From Mucilaginibacter dorajii (GTDB lineage Bacteria > Bacteroidota > Bacteroidia > Sphingobacteriales > Sphingobacteriaceae): a stretch of 64,000 nucleotides of DNA. Location: contig NZ_JANTYS010000007.1 of the NCBI RefSeq assembly GCF_024808255.1, positions 124,001 through 188,000 on the forward strand. The letters are read 5' to 3'. The notes beneath the pieces are model-generated. The model saw only the letters and a list, made by a program, of their open reading frames with translations, made no database searches and was not told the DNA's origin. Each line of letters opens with the position of its first letter. Position 1 is the stretch's first letter. A program made the position numbers and the translations under genes. Shown here piece by piece: positions 38,616 through 47,357 of this stretch.

Positions 38616-39689
38616 ATGGAAAAAATGAAGAAAATATTATTCATTACAGGTTCAATTAACCAAACCACGCAAATGCACCAGATAGCCAACGCGCTACCTG
38701 AATTTGATTGCTGGTTTAGCCAGCTTTTTACCGATAATAAACCACTCAACTATATACTAAACAACACCCCGCTATTTAACGGCACCGTGCTTTCCAGGAA
38801 ATTCAGGCTAAAATCCGAACGTTACCTTAACCAGCATGGCCTGCAAATTGATTTCGGCGCAAAAAAAAACCAGTACGACCTGGTAGTTTATTGTACCGAT
38901 ATGATTATCCCCAAAAGGATGCGCCAGTGCAAAACTATTTGGGTACAGGAAGGTATGGTTGACAGGTATACCACCTGGAGTAAAATAGTAAAAACCTTAA
39001 GGCTGCCATCTACCTTTTGCGGTAATACCTCGCTAAACGGGGCTGCCAACATTTGCGATGTTTATTGCGCGGCATCTGAGGGCTATAAGCAGCATTTCAC
39101 AAGCAAAGGCACCCATCTTAGTAAGATAGTGGTTACGGGCATGCCCAACTATGATGATCAGCAGCAACATTTAAATAACGATTTTCCACACCATAATTAC
39201 GTAATGGTGGCTACTACCGATATGCGGGAAACCTTCCGGATAGAAAACCGTGCAGCATTCATAAAAAAGGCGGTAAAAATTGCTGGCGGCCGCCAGTTGC
39301 TTTTTAAACTTCACCCCAACGAAAACTTTACACGGGCCGAAAAAGAGATCCGCAAATACGCGCCTGCCAGCGCGCTTGTTTATAAACAAGGCAATACCGC
39401 GCACATGATAGCCAATTGCTGCGAGCTCATCACCCAATATTCAACGGTAGTTTACACAGGCATAGCCCTGGGCAAAAAGGTACACTCCTGGTTTGATGTT
39501 AATGAGCTGATGCAGCTTGCCCCTGTTCAAAACGGAGGCACATCGGCAAAAACCATAGCTGCGCTTTGCCGCCGGTATTTAAACCATAAAGGCGGCAAAA
39601 AAAGTTTCGACCCACAAAGCGCCATGCACAGGCTAATGATAGGCGAATCGGAACTGGAGCTTAACGGCGAACTAATTGTAAACTGGTAA
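38616..39689 (+). CDS. GT-B-like glycosyltransferase, first gene of the ulosonic acid operon
   Basis: A 357-residue cytoplasmic protein with a Rossmann-type start (KKILFITGSINQTTQMHQIANAL split over residues 4-26). The second half has LLFKLHPNENFTRAEKEI and ELITQYSTVVYTGIALGKKV, as in CDP-glycerol transferase, capsule and sialyltransferase-like GT-B enzymes, where the Ser/Thr-rich loop binds the activated donor. I could not place it in a named family. As the only transferase-like gene of the operon it is the candidate that uses the CMP-activated sugar acid. Possible starts are TTG 38610, ATG 38616 and ATG 38625; ATG 38616 was chosen. Confidence 0.65.
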   Translation: MEKMKKILFITGSINQTTQMHQIANALPEFDCWFSQLFTDNKPLNYILNNTPLFNGTVLSRKFRLKSERYLNQHGLQIDFGAKKNQYDLVVYCTDMIIPKRMRQCKTIWVQEGMVDRYTTWSKIVKTLRLPSTFCGNTSLNGAANICDVYCAASEGYKQHFTSKGTHLSKIVVTGMPNYDDQQQHLNNDFPHHNYVMVATTDMRETFRIENRAAFIKKAVKIAGGRQLLFKLHPNENFTRAEKEIRKYAPASALVYKQGNTAHMIANCCELITQYSTVVYTGIALGKKVHSWFDVNELMQLAPVQNGGTSAKTIAALCRRYLNHKGGKKSFDPQSAMHRLMIGESELELNGELIVNW

Positions 39690-39699
39690 AACTAACACC

Positions 39700-40533
39700 A
39701 TGACAGAAAAAATTGTAATTATAGTACAGGCCCGCATGGCATCAAGCCGTTTACCGGGCAAGGTAATGCTGCCTATATTGGGCAAAAGCCTGTTGGCACG
39801 CATGATAGAGCGCTTACAAATGATGCAGCACAAAGCAGATATCATTATTGCCACATCAGAAAACCAGGAAGATGATATTATTGTAAAAGAAGCTGTTAAC
39901 CTGCAGGTACCTTATTACAGGGGCAGCTTAGGTAACCTGCTTGACAGGCATTACCAGGCGGCCAAATTGTTTAAGGCCGATGTGGTATTAAAGATCCCAT
40001 CTGACTGCCCGCTGATTGACCCGCGCATTGTTGACCAGGTATTGGAGTACTTTTTTGCCAACCGCGGTAAATACGATTACGTGAGCAATCTGCACCCCGC
40101 AACCTGGCCGGATGGTAACGATGTAGAAGTGATGACCATGGCCTGCTTAAGGCAAGCCTGGGAAAATGCCGGCCGCCCGATGGAACTGGAGCATACCACT
40201 CCATACATATGGGAAAACCCTTTAATTTTTAGTGTAGGTAATGTAACCTGGAAAACCGGGCTGGATTATTCCATGTCGCACAGGTTTACTATTGATTATC
40301 CTGAAGATTACTACTTTATTGAAAAAGTATTTAAGGAATTATACCCGGTTTGCCATCAGTTTACCTGCCGCGACATTTTGAACCTGATAGAGCGCAAGCC
40401 CGAAATTTATCAGCTTAACTCGCAATATGCCGGTGTAAACTGGTACCGTCATCACCTGGATGAATTGCAAACCGTTTTGCCCGATCAAACCAAAAAAGCG
40501 CCAAACGAAGTATTACACCAAAATGAAGCCTAA
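39700..40533 (+). CDS. SpsF-like cytidylyltransferase
   Basis: A 277-residue nucleotidyltransferase. The CTP-binding signature QARMASSRLPGKVMLPI is at residues 10-26 (Arg12, Ser16, Arg17, Lys21). A metal-binding SDCPLIDP lies near residue 102. This is the SpsF/CMP-NeuAc synthetase superfamily, which makes CMP-sugar acids (or related nucleotide sugars) from CTP. It is 10 bases after the transferase gene and 2 bases before the transketolase gene. In this operon it should activate the product of the NeuB-type synthase. Confidence 0.85.
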   Translation: MTEKIVIIVQARMASSRLPGKVMLPILGKSLLARMIERLQMMQHKADIIIATSENQEDDIIVKEAVNLQVPYYRGSLGNLLDRHYQAAKLFKADVVLKIPSDCPLIDPRIVDQVLEYFFANRGKYDYVSNLHPATWPDGNDVEVMTMACLRQAWENAGRPMELEHTTPYIWENPLIFSVGNVTWKTGLDYSMSHRFTIDYPEDYYFIEKVFKELYPVCHQFTCRDILNLIERKPEIYQLNSQYAGVNWYRHHLDELQTVLPDQTKKAPNEVLHQNEA

Positions 40534-40535
40534 CC

Positions 40536-41393
40536 ATGAATAATTTTAATGAGCATGAGCTTAGGGCTACGGCTTTAAATGTGAGAGAACATATTGTACG
40601 CATGTCAACAGATGGCGGCTGTTTTACCGGGGCTTCACTGTCGGCTGTCGACCTGATTGTTTACCTGTACAGCAGTTTTTTAAATGTTAATGCGGATAAC
40701 CTGGCCGATCCAAACCGCGACTACCTTTTTCTATCCAAAGGGCACGATGTACCCGCTTTGTACGGCACATTTGCCGAGTTGGGCTTACTGGATAAAGCAC
40801 GCCTGGGCAATCACTTATCGCTTAACGATCATATTTACTGGCACCCTAATACCCATATTCCGGGTATAGAATTTCATTCGGGTTCGCTTGGGCATTTACC
40901 TTCGGTAGCTATTGGCGTTGCTATGGATATTAAAATAAGCGGTGGCGGTAATAAAGTGGTTTGCATTTTAGGCGATGGCGAGCTGAACGAAGGTACCTGT
41001 TGGGAAGCTATGCTGGTAGCCAATGCCTATAAACTGGATAACCTGATTTTTGTGGTTGACAGGAACCATTTCCAGGCCAATGTACGCACCGAAGACCTAA
41101 TTCCGCTGGAACCGCTTGCCGATAAATTTGCCGCCTTTGGCGCAGCCGTTAAACGCATTAACGGGCACAACTTTACTGCACTGCATGAAGCCTTTAGCGC
41201 TTACCCATTTGAACAAGGCAAAGTAAACGTAGTAATTGCCGATACCGTACGCGGTAAAGGTTTGCCAAGCATTGAGGAACGGGCCGACCGCTGGTTTTGC
41301 AATTTTAATGCAGATGAAGTTGAGCAGCTTTTGCTTGAACTGCACGGCGAACATCAAACCCTATTAACATCAGAAACTTTAGTGGTACGATAA
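40536..41393 (+). CDS. Transketolase, N-terminal (ThDP-binding) subunit
   Basis: A 285-residue protein matching only the first half of transketolase: FLSKGHDVPALYGTFAELG, GSLGHLPSVAIGVAMDIK, and the ThDP motif GDGELNEGTCWEA starting near residue 146 and ending with VVDRNHFQA. With the next gene it makes a two-subunit transketolase that moves two-carbon units between sugar phosphates. Its place inside a sugar-acid operon suggests it builds or reshapes the carbon chain fed to the synthase rather than serving the pentose phosphate pathway. Confidence 0.9.
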   Translation: MNNFNEHELRATALNVREHIVRMSTDGGCFTGASLSAVDLIVYLYSSFLNVNADNLADPNRDYLFLSKGHDVPALYGTFAELGLLDKARLGNHLSLNDHIYWHPNTHIPGIEFHSGSLGHLPSVAIGVAMDIKISGGGNKVVCILGDGELNEGTCWEAMLVANAYKLDNLIFVVDRNHFQANVRTEDLIPLEPLADKFAAFGAAVKRINGHNFTALHEAFSAYPFEQGKVNVVIADTVRGKGLPSIEERADRWFCNFNADEVEQLLLELHGEHQTLLTSETLVVR

Positions 41394-41396
41394 CAT

Positions 41397-42335
41397 ATGA
41401 CTTACGAACAACTATTGACAGAAACGGCGCTTGCCAATGAACAGGTTATTGTAATGACTGCCGAAAACCGCGCGCTGGTACGTAACCTGCCCGGTATTTT
41501 AGGCAAACGCTTTATTGATACCGGCATTACCGAGCAAACCATGATAGGTGCTGCCGCGGGCCTTGCTTTGCGTGGCCGTATCCCCGTGGTGCACGCCCTG
41601 GCCGCGTTTTTAACCATGCGCGCCTTTGAATTTGTACGTACCGATTTAGGTATCCCCGGTTTACCGGCAAAACTGAGTGGCTTTATTCCCGGCTTATTAT
41701 CTGATGGTAACGGCCCTACCCACCAGGCTATTGAGGATATAGCTATTATGCGCGGCATCCCCAATGTAACCGTATTTGCCCCTGCCGATGAGGACGACCT
41801 GGTAAAAATGCTGCCTCAAATCTGGCAATCGGCACAACCAGCTTATACCCGCATCAATACGCGTAAAACATGGTATGAGCACGCACCCTTTGTTTTAGGC
41901 AAAGCCGAAGTAATTGCCGAAGGTACCGATGTTACCATTTTAACTTACGGCCTATTGTTTGAGCAGGCATTAATAGCTGTTGAGATATTGCAAAGCGAAG
42001 GCTTATCTGTAGGTCTTATTAACATGCGCAGCCTTAAACCGGTTGATGAGCAGGCTATTTTAACGGCATCGGCACAAAGCAAACTGGTAGTTACTTTAGA
42101 AGATCATTTTGTAACCGGCGGCTTATACACTATTGTGGCCGAAGTATTATTAAAACACCAAACCACAGCCAGGGTATTGCCAATCGCCCTAAACAACAAA
42201 TGGTTTAAGCCGGCTTTACTGCCCGATGTGCTACAGCATGAAGGCTTTACCGGCAAACAAATAGCCGAGCAGATATTGGGTTATAAAACCACCCACCATC
42301 AGCCGGAAATATTAACTCCCGAATTTTCAGAATAA
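41397..42335 (+). CDS. Transketolase, C-terminal subunit
   Basis: A 312-residue protein matching the pyrimidine-binding and C-terminal domains of transketolase/DXS-type enzymes. RFIDTGITEQTMIGAAAGLALRG (near residues 40-62) holds the catalytic Glu. LSDGNGPTHQAIEDIAIMRGIPN, FAPADEDDLVKML and LKPVDEQAILTASA follow. It starts 3 bases after the N-terminal subunit gene and works with it as one enzyme. Split transketolases are also used in other specialised sugar pathways. Confidence 0.9.
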   Translation: MTYEQLLTETALANEQVIVMTAENRALVRNLPGILGKRFIDTGITEQTMIGAAAGLALRGRIPVVHALAAFLTMRAFEFVRTDLGIPGLPAKLSGFIPGLLSDGNGPTHQAIEDIAIMRGIPNVTVFAPADEDDLVKMLPQIWQSAQPAYTRINTRKTWYEHAPFVLGKAEVIAEGTDVTILTYGLLFEQALIAVEILQSEGLSVGLINMRSLKPVDEQAILTASAQSKLVVTLEDHFVTGGLYTIVAEVLLKHQTTARVLPIALNNKWFKPALLPDVLQHEGFTGKQIAEQILGYKTTHHQPEILTPEFSE

Positions 42336-42347
42336 ATAACATTGATT

Positions 42348-43694
42348 ATGGCTAACAAAATAGCACTCGATAACGATTTTCCTGTTATCACCGAATCAGA
42401 CAAAATATACGCCCGCGCCCTACAGGTTCAAAAACCAGTTACCCAAACTTTGGCTAAAGGACCGGGGCAGTTTAGCAATGGCGTAGCACCAAAATATATT
42501 GTAAAAGGCAAAGGATCGCATGTGTGGGATGCGGATGGCAACGAGTATATCGACTTAAATTCGGCCATTGGCCCTATTTCTTTAGGCTATGCTTACCCTG
42601 CCGTTGATAACGCTATTCGCAGGCAGTTAGAAGATGGCATTACCTTTTCGCTGATGCACCCTTTAGAGGTTGAATTGGCCGAACTGGTGCAACAAGTTGT
42701 ACCTAATGCCGAAGCCGTTAAGATCAGTAAAACCGGTGCCGACGTTTGTTCGGCAGCTGTACGTGTTGCCCGTGCTTTTACAGGCCGCGATAAAATATTT
42801 TGCTGTGGCTACCACGGCTGGCATGATTGGTATATCGGCATCACCAGCAGGAACGCGGGTGTGCCTGAGCCTATCCAGGACCTTACTTATACTTTTGAAT
42901 ACAACGATATTGAATCGGTAAAAGCCGCTTTAGACGAAACTGTGGCTGCCGTGATCCTGGAGCCTTTCATTTTTGAGGCGCCCAAACCCGGTTACCTGCA
43001 GCAACTGGCCGAAGTTTGTAAAGCCAACGGCACGCTGTTGATCTTCGATGAGATGTGGACGGGCTTCCGTGTAGCGGTTGGCGGCGCACAGGAGTATTTT
43101 GATGTAAAGGCAGATTTGGCTGTATTTTCAAAAGCCTGCGCCAACGGTATGCCAATAGCACTATTAACCGGCAGGGCCGATGTAATGGAGCTTTTCAACT
43201 CGGAAGTGTTTAGCTACACTACCTTTGGTGGCGAGGCTTTATCATTAGCCGCCTGTATAGCCACCATTAACGAGCTTAAAGATAAGAATGTACCGCAATA
43301 CCTTGATGAGCATGGTGCCTTATTAAAAGACGGTTATAACCTGCTGGCTATTGAAACCGGTATGGATAAATACACCCGTTGCGTAGGTTATAACTGCCGC
43401 AGCATGGTAACCTTTACGCCCGATGCAGGCAACGCTTTAGAGGTTAAAACACTGATGCAGCAGGAAATGATTAAACGCGGTGTGCTTTGGGCCGGTTTCC
43501 ACAACATGTGCTACAGCCATGGTACCGAAGATATCAGCTACATCCTATCGGCTTATCGCGAGGTACTGCCATTGGTAAAAGAGGCCATTGAAAGCGGCGA
43601 TGTTAAAAGTTATTTAAAAGGCGATGTGCTGGAGGCTGTTTTCCGTAAGGTGAGCAACTACAACATTAAACCTAAAAGCGTTATAGCCGGCTAA
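42348..43694 (+). CDS. Class III PLP aminotransferase (glutamate-1-semialdehyde aminomutase-like)
   Basis: A 448-residue PLP enzyme. Typical features: SNGVAPKYIVKGKGSHVWDADG, GADVCSAAVRVARAFTGRDK (phosphate-binding), GYHGWHDWYIG, IFDEMWTGFRVA (cofactor Asp) and the Schiff-base Lys262 in FSKACANGMPIALLTG. It resembles HemL but sits in a sugar operon, so it more likely transaminates a keto or aldehyde sugar than makes heme precursor. The frame could open at TTG 42342; ATG 42348 is preferred. Its stop overlaps the next start (TAATG). Confidence 0.88.
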   Translation: MANKIALDNDFPVITESDKIYARALQVQKPVTQTLAKGPGQFSNGVAPKYIVKGKGSHVWDADGNEYIDLNSAIGPISLGYAYPAVDNAIRRQLEDGITFSLMHPLEVELAELVQQVVPNAEAVKISKTGADVCSAAVRVARAFTGRDKIFCCGYHGWHDWYIGITSRNAGVPEPIQDLTYTFEYNDIESVKAALDETVAAVILEPFIFEAPKPGYLQQLAEVCKANGTLLIFDEMWTGFRVAVGGAQEYFDVKADLAVFSKACANGMPIALLTGRADVMELFNSEVFSYTTFGGEALSLAACIATINELKDKNVPQYLDEHGALLKDGYNLLAIETGMDKYTRCVGYNCRSMVTFTPDAGNALEVKTLMQQEMIKRGVLWAGFHNMCYSHGTEDISYILSAYREVLPLVKEAIESGDVKSYLKGDVLEAVFRKVSNYNIKPKSVIAG

Positions 43695-44500
43695 TGAACA
43701 ACCTGTTTTCGTTAAATCAAAAAACGGCAGTGGTGACCGGCGCGCTCGGTTTAATCGGCAAAAAACACTGCGAAGCATTAGCCGCGGCTGGTGCCAACGT
43801 AATTGTTGCCGATGTTAATGCCGATGAGGCAAAGCAATTTGCCCAAAGTTTAGGCGATAACCATTTAGGCCTGGGCGTTGATGTTACCAGCAAGCAATCA
43901 TTAATTGACGCGCTTAACATTATCCTAAATAAATACGAAGCAATAGATGTGCTGGTGAATAACGCGGCCATCAATGATAAGTTTGAAGATCCGGCTATGG
44001 CTAAGGAGTTATCTGCTTTTGAAAACTATCCTTTGGATGCTTTTCAGCGGTCACTCAATGTAAATATCACCGGCGTGTTTTTATGCTCGCAAATATTGGG
44101 CACGCATATGGCTTTGCAGGGTAGTGGCAGCATTATCAACATTGCATCAACCTATGGCATGGTTGGGCCCGATCAAAGCATTTACCGCAACGCCCAGGGC
44201 GAACAAACTTTTTATAAATCAGCAGCTTACCCGGTTACCAAGGGGGCTATTATCAACTTTACCCGCTTTTTGGCGGCTTACTGGGGGCATACCGGCGTGC
44301 GGGTAAATACGTTATCGCCAGGGGGAGTAGAAAACGGACAAACCGAAGATTTTATAGGTAATTATTCAGCAAAAACTTTATTGGGCCGTATGGCCAAGGC
44401 ATCTGATTATCAGGGCGCGCTTGTATTCCTGGCCAGCGAGGCATCGGCATACATGACCGGCGCAAACCTGGTGGTTGATGGCGGATGGACAGCAATTTAA
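43694..44500 (+). CDS. Short-chain dehydrogenase/reductase (SDR)
   Basis: A 268-residue Rossmann oxidoreductase. The dinucleotide motif is TGALGLIGKKHCEALAAAGA, followed by VIVADVN. The catalytic set is Ser in NIASTYGMVG and Tyr179-Lys183 in AAYPVTKG. NVNITGVFLCSQ and a C-terminal VDGGW are classical SDR. An insertion before the active-site Tyr (YRNAQGEQTFYKSA) resembles sugar-acting SDRs of polysaccharide loci. It would oxidise or reduce a hydroxyl/keto group of the operon's sugar intermediate. It overlaps the aminotransferase stop by one base. Confidence 0.88.
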   Translation: MNNLFSLNQKTAVVTGALGLIGKKHCEALAAAGANVIVADVNADEAKQFAQSLGDNHLGLGVDVTSKQSLIDALNIILNKYEAIDVLVNNAAINDKFEDPAMAKELSAFENYPLDAFQRSLNVNITGVFLCSQILGTHMALQGSGSIINIASTYGMVGPDQSIYRNAQGEQTFYKSAAYPVTKGAIINFTRFLAAYWGHTGVRVNTLSPGGVENGQTEDFIGNYSAKTLLGRMAKASDYQGALVFLASEASAYMTGANLVVDGGWTAI

Positions 44501-44513
44501 TTCACACAACATA

Positions 44514-45950
44514 ATGAATGAAATTTTAAAACAAAAAGCGGCAGGCATTAAATTATTGCTAACCGACAACGACGGTGTATTAACCGATGCAGGTGTTTAC
44601 TATAACACCGATGGCGAGCTGCTCAAAAAATTCAACATGCGCGATGGTATGGGTGTGGAACGCCTGCGCAAATTTGCGGGTGTTGAAACAGGTATTATAA
44701 CCGGCGAGTTTTCGCCCTCGCTCATCAAACGTGCCGAAAAACTGCAAATAACCGAGCTGCACGTTGGCATTAAAGATAAAGTGGCGACTTTTAAAGAGAT
44801 CTGCACTCGTTTAAACCTAACCGCGCAGGAAGTTGCCTACATAGGCGATGATTATAACGACCTTGAAGTAATAAAGCTTGCAGGCCTTACCGCTGCCCCT
44901 GCCGATGCTTTGCCATTGGTAAAAAATCAGGTTGATTTTGTAAGCAGCATAAACAGCGGCGACGGATGTTTCCGTGAATTTGCCGAACTGATCATTGAAG
45001 CCAAAACTACTGCTTTTATCGCCGGTAACCGCAATGGCACCATTACCCTGCAAAATGGTCGCGTAATTGGTAAAGGACAACCAAGCTATGTTATTGCCGA
45101 AATTGGCATTAACCACAACGGTTCGCTTGAAGTTTGCAAAAAGCTGATTGACGAGGCTGTGGCCGCTAAAGCTGATGCCGTTAAGTTTCAGAAAAGAACA
45201 CCGGAGATTTGTGTACCGCCAGATCAGTGGAACGTAATGCGTGATACCCCATGGGGACGTATCACTTATATTGATTATAAACGCAAAACCGAATTTGGCA
45301 TTGCTGAGTATGCAACCATCGATCAGTATTGCAAAAAATTAGGGATAGATTGGTTTGTATCGGCCTGGGATGTGCCTTCTGTTGAGTTTATGGAGCGTTT
45401 TGATACCATTTTATACAAACTGGCATCAGCCTCATTAACAGATTTCCCGCTTATTCAAAGCATCCTGGAAACCGGCAAGCCGTTAATGTTATCAACCGGC
45501 ATGTCTACCATGAAAGAGATCGAAACCACCATGGATTTTGTGAACGCTTTTGATCCAAACTATCCTTTGTTTATAGCGCACTCTACATCGGCCTACCCAT
45601 GCGCCCCGCAGGAGTTAAACCTTAAAATGATCCAAACGTTAGAGGCCAAATATCCGGGCATTCCTATTGGCTACTCTGGTCACGAAACCGGTTTAGCTAC
45701 TACCGTGGCTGCTGTAACTATGGGTGCTACTTTTGTGGAACGCCATTTTACGCTTGACCGCGCCATGTGGGGATCAGATCATGCCGCCTCAGTTGAGCCT
45801 CAAGGCCTGCAACGCCTGGTACGCGACATCCGCGATGTGGAAACCGCAACCGGCGATGGTCAGAAACGGGTTTATGATTCTGAACTGGCCCCCATGAAAC
45901 GCCTGCGGGTAAACATTAGCGACGAGTATAAAACAAAACCACTGGTATAA
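44514..45950 (+). CDS. Fused HAD phosphatase (KdsC-like) and NeuB-type sugar-acid synthase
   Basis: A 478-residue two-domain enzyme. Residues 12-165 are a KdsC/KDN-9-phosphatase-like HAD domain: nucleophile Asp18 and Asp20 in TDNDGVLTD, and GDDYNDLE at 111-118. Residues 190-478 are a NeuB/SpsE TIM barrel: VIAEIGINHNGSLEVCKKL, DAVKFQKRTPE (Lys224), MLSTGMSTMKE, HSTSAYPCAP, GYSGHETG and ERHFTLDRAMWGSDHA. It should condense PEP with a phosphorylated sugar and then remove the phosphate. The SAF (antifreeze-like) domain that normally closes NeuB is absent. The start is ATG 44514; earlier in-frame TTG/ATG codons lie inside the SDR gene. Confidence 0.92.
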   Translation: MNEILKQKAAGIKLLLTDNDGVLTDAGVYYNTDGELLKKFNMRDGMGVERLRKFAGVETGIITGEFSPSLIKRAEKLQITELHVGIKDKVATFKEICTRLNLTAQEVAYIGDDYNDLEVIKLAGLTAAPADALPLVKNQVDFVSSINSGDGCFREFAELIIEAKTTAFIAGNRNGTITLQNGRVIGKGQPSYVIAEIGINHNGSLEVCKKLIDEAVAAKADAVKFQKRTPEICVPPDQWNVMRDTPWGRITYIDYKRKTEFGIAEYATIDQYCKKLGIDWFVSAWDVPSVEFMERFDTILYKLASASLTDFPLIQSILETGKPLMLSTGMSTMKEIETTMDFVNAFDPNYPLFIAHSTSAYPCAPQELNLKMIQTLEAKYPGIPIGYSGHETGLATTVAAVTMGATFVERHFTLDRAMWGSDHAASVEPQGLQRLVRDIRDVETATGDGQKRVYDSELAPMKRLRVNISDEYKTKPLV

Positions 45951-45952
45951 TA

Positions 45953-46912
45953 ATGCCCCAGCAACAAGTATTAACCATAACATCCATTATCCTGGCCTGT
46001 TGGGTGGTGTTCATCATCGCCTGGGAAAGAATTTCGCCCTACCGTAAAGGGCTGGCCTTTTTCAGGGAAGGATTTTGGATCGATTTGGTTTGGTACACGC
46101 TGATACAGAGCTTTTTTTTAAAGATCCTGATCTTTGATTATATCATCGCGCCCCTGCAATCGCGTTTTGATCTGTCGCATTTTCATTTGATCAGCAATTG
46201 GCCGGTGGCTTTGCAGGTATTGTTCTTTTTTGTAACACATGATCTGTACATCTACCTGTTTCATCGCTTTCAACACTCCAACAAAGTGTTCTGGCGTATT
46301 CATGAGGCACACCATTCGGGCAAGGAAGTCGATTTTTTGGCGGGCTCACGGTCGCATATTATCGAGATCATTATTAACCAAACCATAGAGTTTGCACCCA
46401 TTATTTTATTGGGTGCAAACCCAATGGTTATACCTATCAAGGCTTTGCTTGATGCCATGTTTGGCATGTTCATTCACGCCAACGTAAAGGTAAACCTGGG
46501 CAAGTTCAAATATTTTATCAATTCGCCCCAGCTGCATTTATGGCACCATGCCAACTACCAGGAAGTTTTTCACGCCAACTTTGCCACCAAGCTTTCCATT
46601 TGGGATTACCTGTTTGGCACCGTTTACGATCCTGGTCACGCCCCCGGCGATAAGCCTGAAAATTGGGGATTGTACTATGATTATCCCAAAGATTATTTTT
46701 TGCAGCACGCGTTTTCGGTAAAGCGGTTTGATGAAAAAGTATTGCTTAAATACACCTGGTTTAAATGGTATTATAACTTAAGAAGCAATATGATGAACTG
46801 GATTACCAAACTGGCCGTCAATGAACCAGCGACATCAGAGGTTCATTTTCAGCCCCCGGCAATAGAGCCGGCAGTAGTTAAACAGGAAGATAACGTATTA
46901 CAACAAAACTAA
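45953..46912 (+). CDS. Sterol desaturase/fatty acid hydroxylase-family membrane protein
   Basis: A 319-residue membrane protein with about four hydrophobic segments and the histidine clusters of the non-heme di-iron hydroxylase family: HDLYIYLFH (near 95), HEAHH (near 117) and HLWHHANYQEVFH (near 195). It hydroxylates or desaturates a lipid chain at the inner membrane. It starts 2 bases after the synthase stop, so it is in the same operon. That suggests the sugar acid ends up on a hydroxylated lipid, or that the two share a membrane context. Confidence 0.85.
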   Translation: MPQQQVLTITSIILACWVVFIIAWERISPYRKGLAFFREGFWIDLVWYTLIQSFFLKILIFDYIIAPLQSRFDLSHFHLISNWPVALQVLFFFVTHDLYIYLFHRFQHSNKVFWRIHEAHHSGKEVDFLAGSRSHIIEIIINQTIEFAPIILLGANPMVIPIKALLDAMFGMFIHANVKVNLGKFKYFINSPQLHLWHHANYQEVFHANFATKLSIWDYLFGTVYDPGHAPGDKPENWGLYYDYPKDYFLQHAFSVKRFDEKVLLKYTWFKWYYNLRSNMMNWITKLAVNEPATSEVHFQPPAIEPAVVKQEDNVLQQN

Positions 46913-46916
46913 ACCC

Positions 46917-47294
46917 TTGGCCTGGATCTATCTCATTATAGCCGCCGCTTTTGAAGCCGCATGGACATTTTCGTTAAAGTGGATGAAATTTGCCGACCTG
47001 AAAGCCCTGCGCTGGAACTCTGTTTTAAGTATACAGCATGGCTTACCCGCCTGGCTGCCCTTTGCCGCTTATATTCTTTTTGGCATTGGCAATATTTACT
47101 TTTTTTCGCTGGCGATAAAACTGGTGCCAACAGCCGTAGCCTACGCCGTGTGGACGGCCATTACCCTGGTGCTCATCAAACTGGCCGAAATGATGCTTTT
47201 TCACCAAAAAATATCCTGGACCGAGTTGTTTTTTATGACGCTGATTATGACCGGGATTTTGGGGCTGAAGTATTTTGGGGTTGAAGTAAAATAA
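46917..47294 (+). CDS. SMR-family small transporter
   Basis: A 125-residue protein with four membrane helices, the size of EmrE. The membrane Glu13 is in IIAAAFEAAWTFSLKWM and the helix-3 motif is AVAYAVWTAITLV. SMR proteins export cations such as quaternary amines or guanidinium; ArnE/ArnF relatives flip lipid-linked sugars. At the end of this operon a flippase role is possible. The start is TTG (46917), 4 bases after the hydroxylase stop; no ATG is near. Confidence 0.82.
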   Translation: MAWIYLIIAAAFEAAWTFSLKWMKFADLKALRWNSVLSIQHGLPAWLPFAAYILFGIGNIYFFSLAIKLVPTAVAYAVWTAITLVLIKLAEMMLFHQKISWTELFFMTLIMTGILGLKYFGVEVK

Positions 47295-47357
47295 AGTTGT
47301 TCAGAATCTCCGGCCCGGGCTGATATAACGCTTTAACCAATCACCTTTTATTTTGAT

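Noticed and set aside
44475..44513. Upstream TTG/ATG starts for the HAD-NeuB fusion
   Set aside because: They lie within the SDR gene, and the HAD domain begins naturally after ATG 44514.
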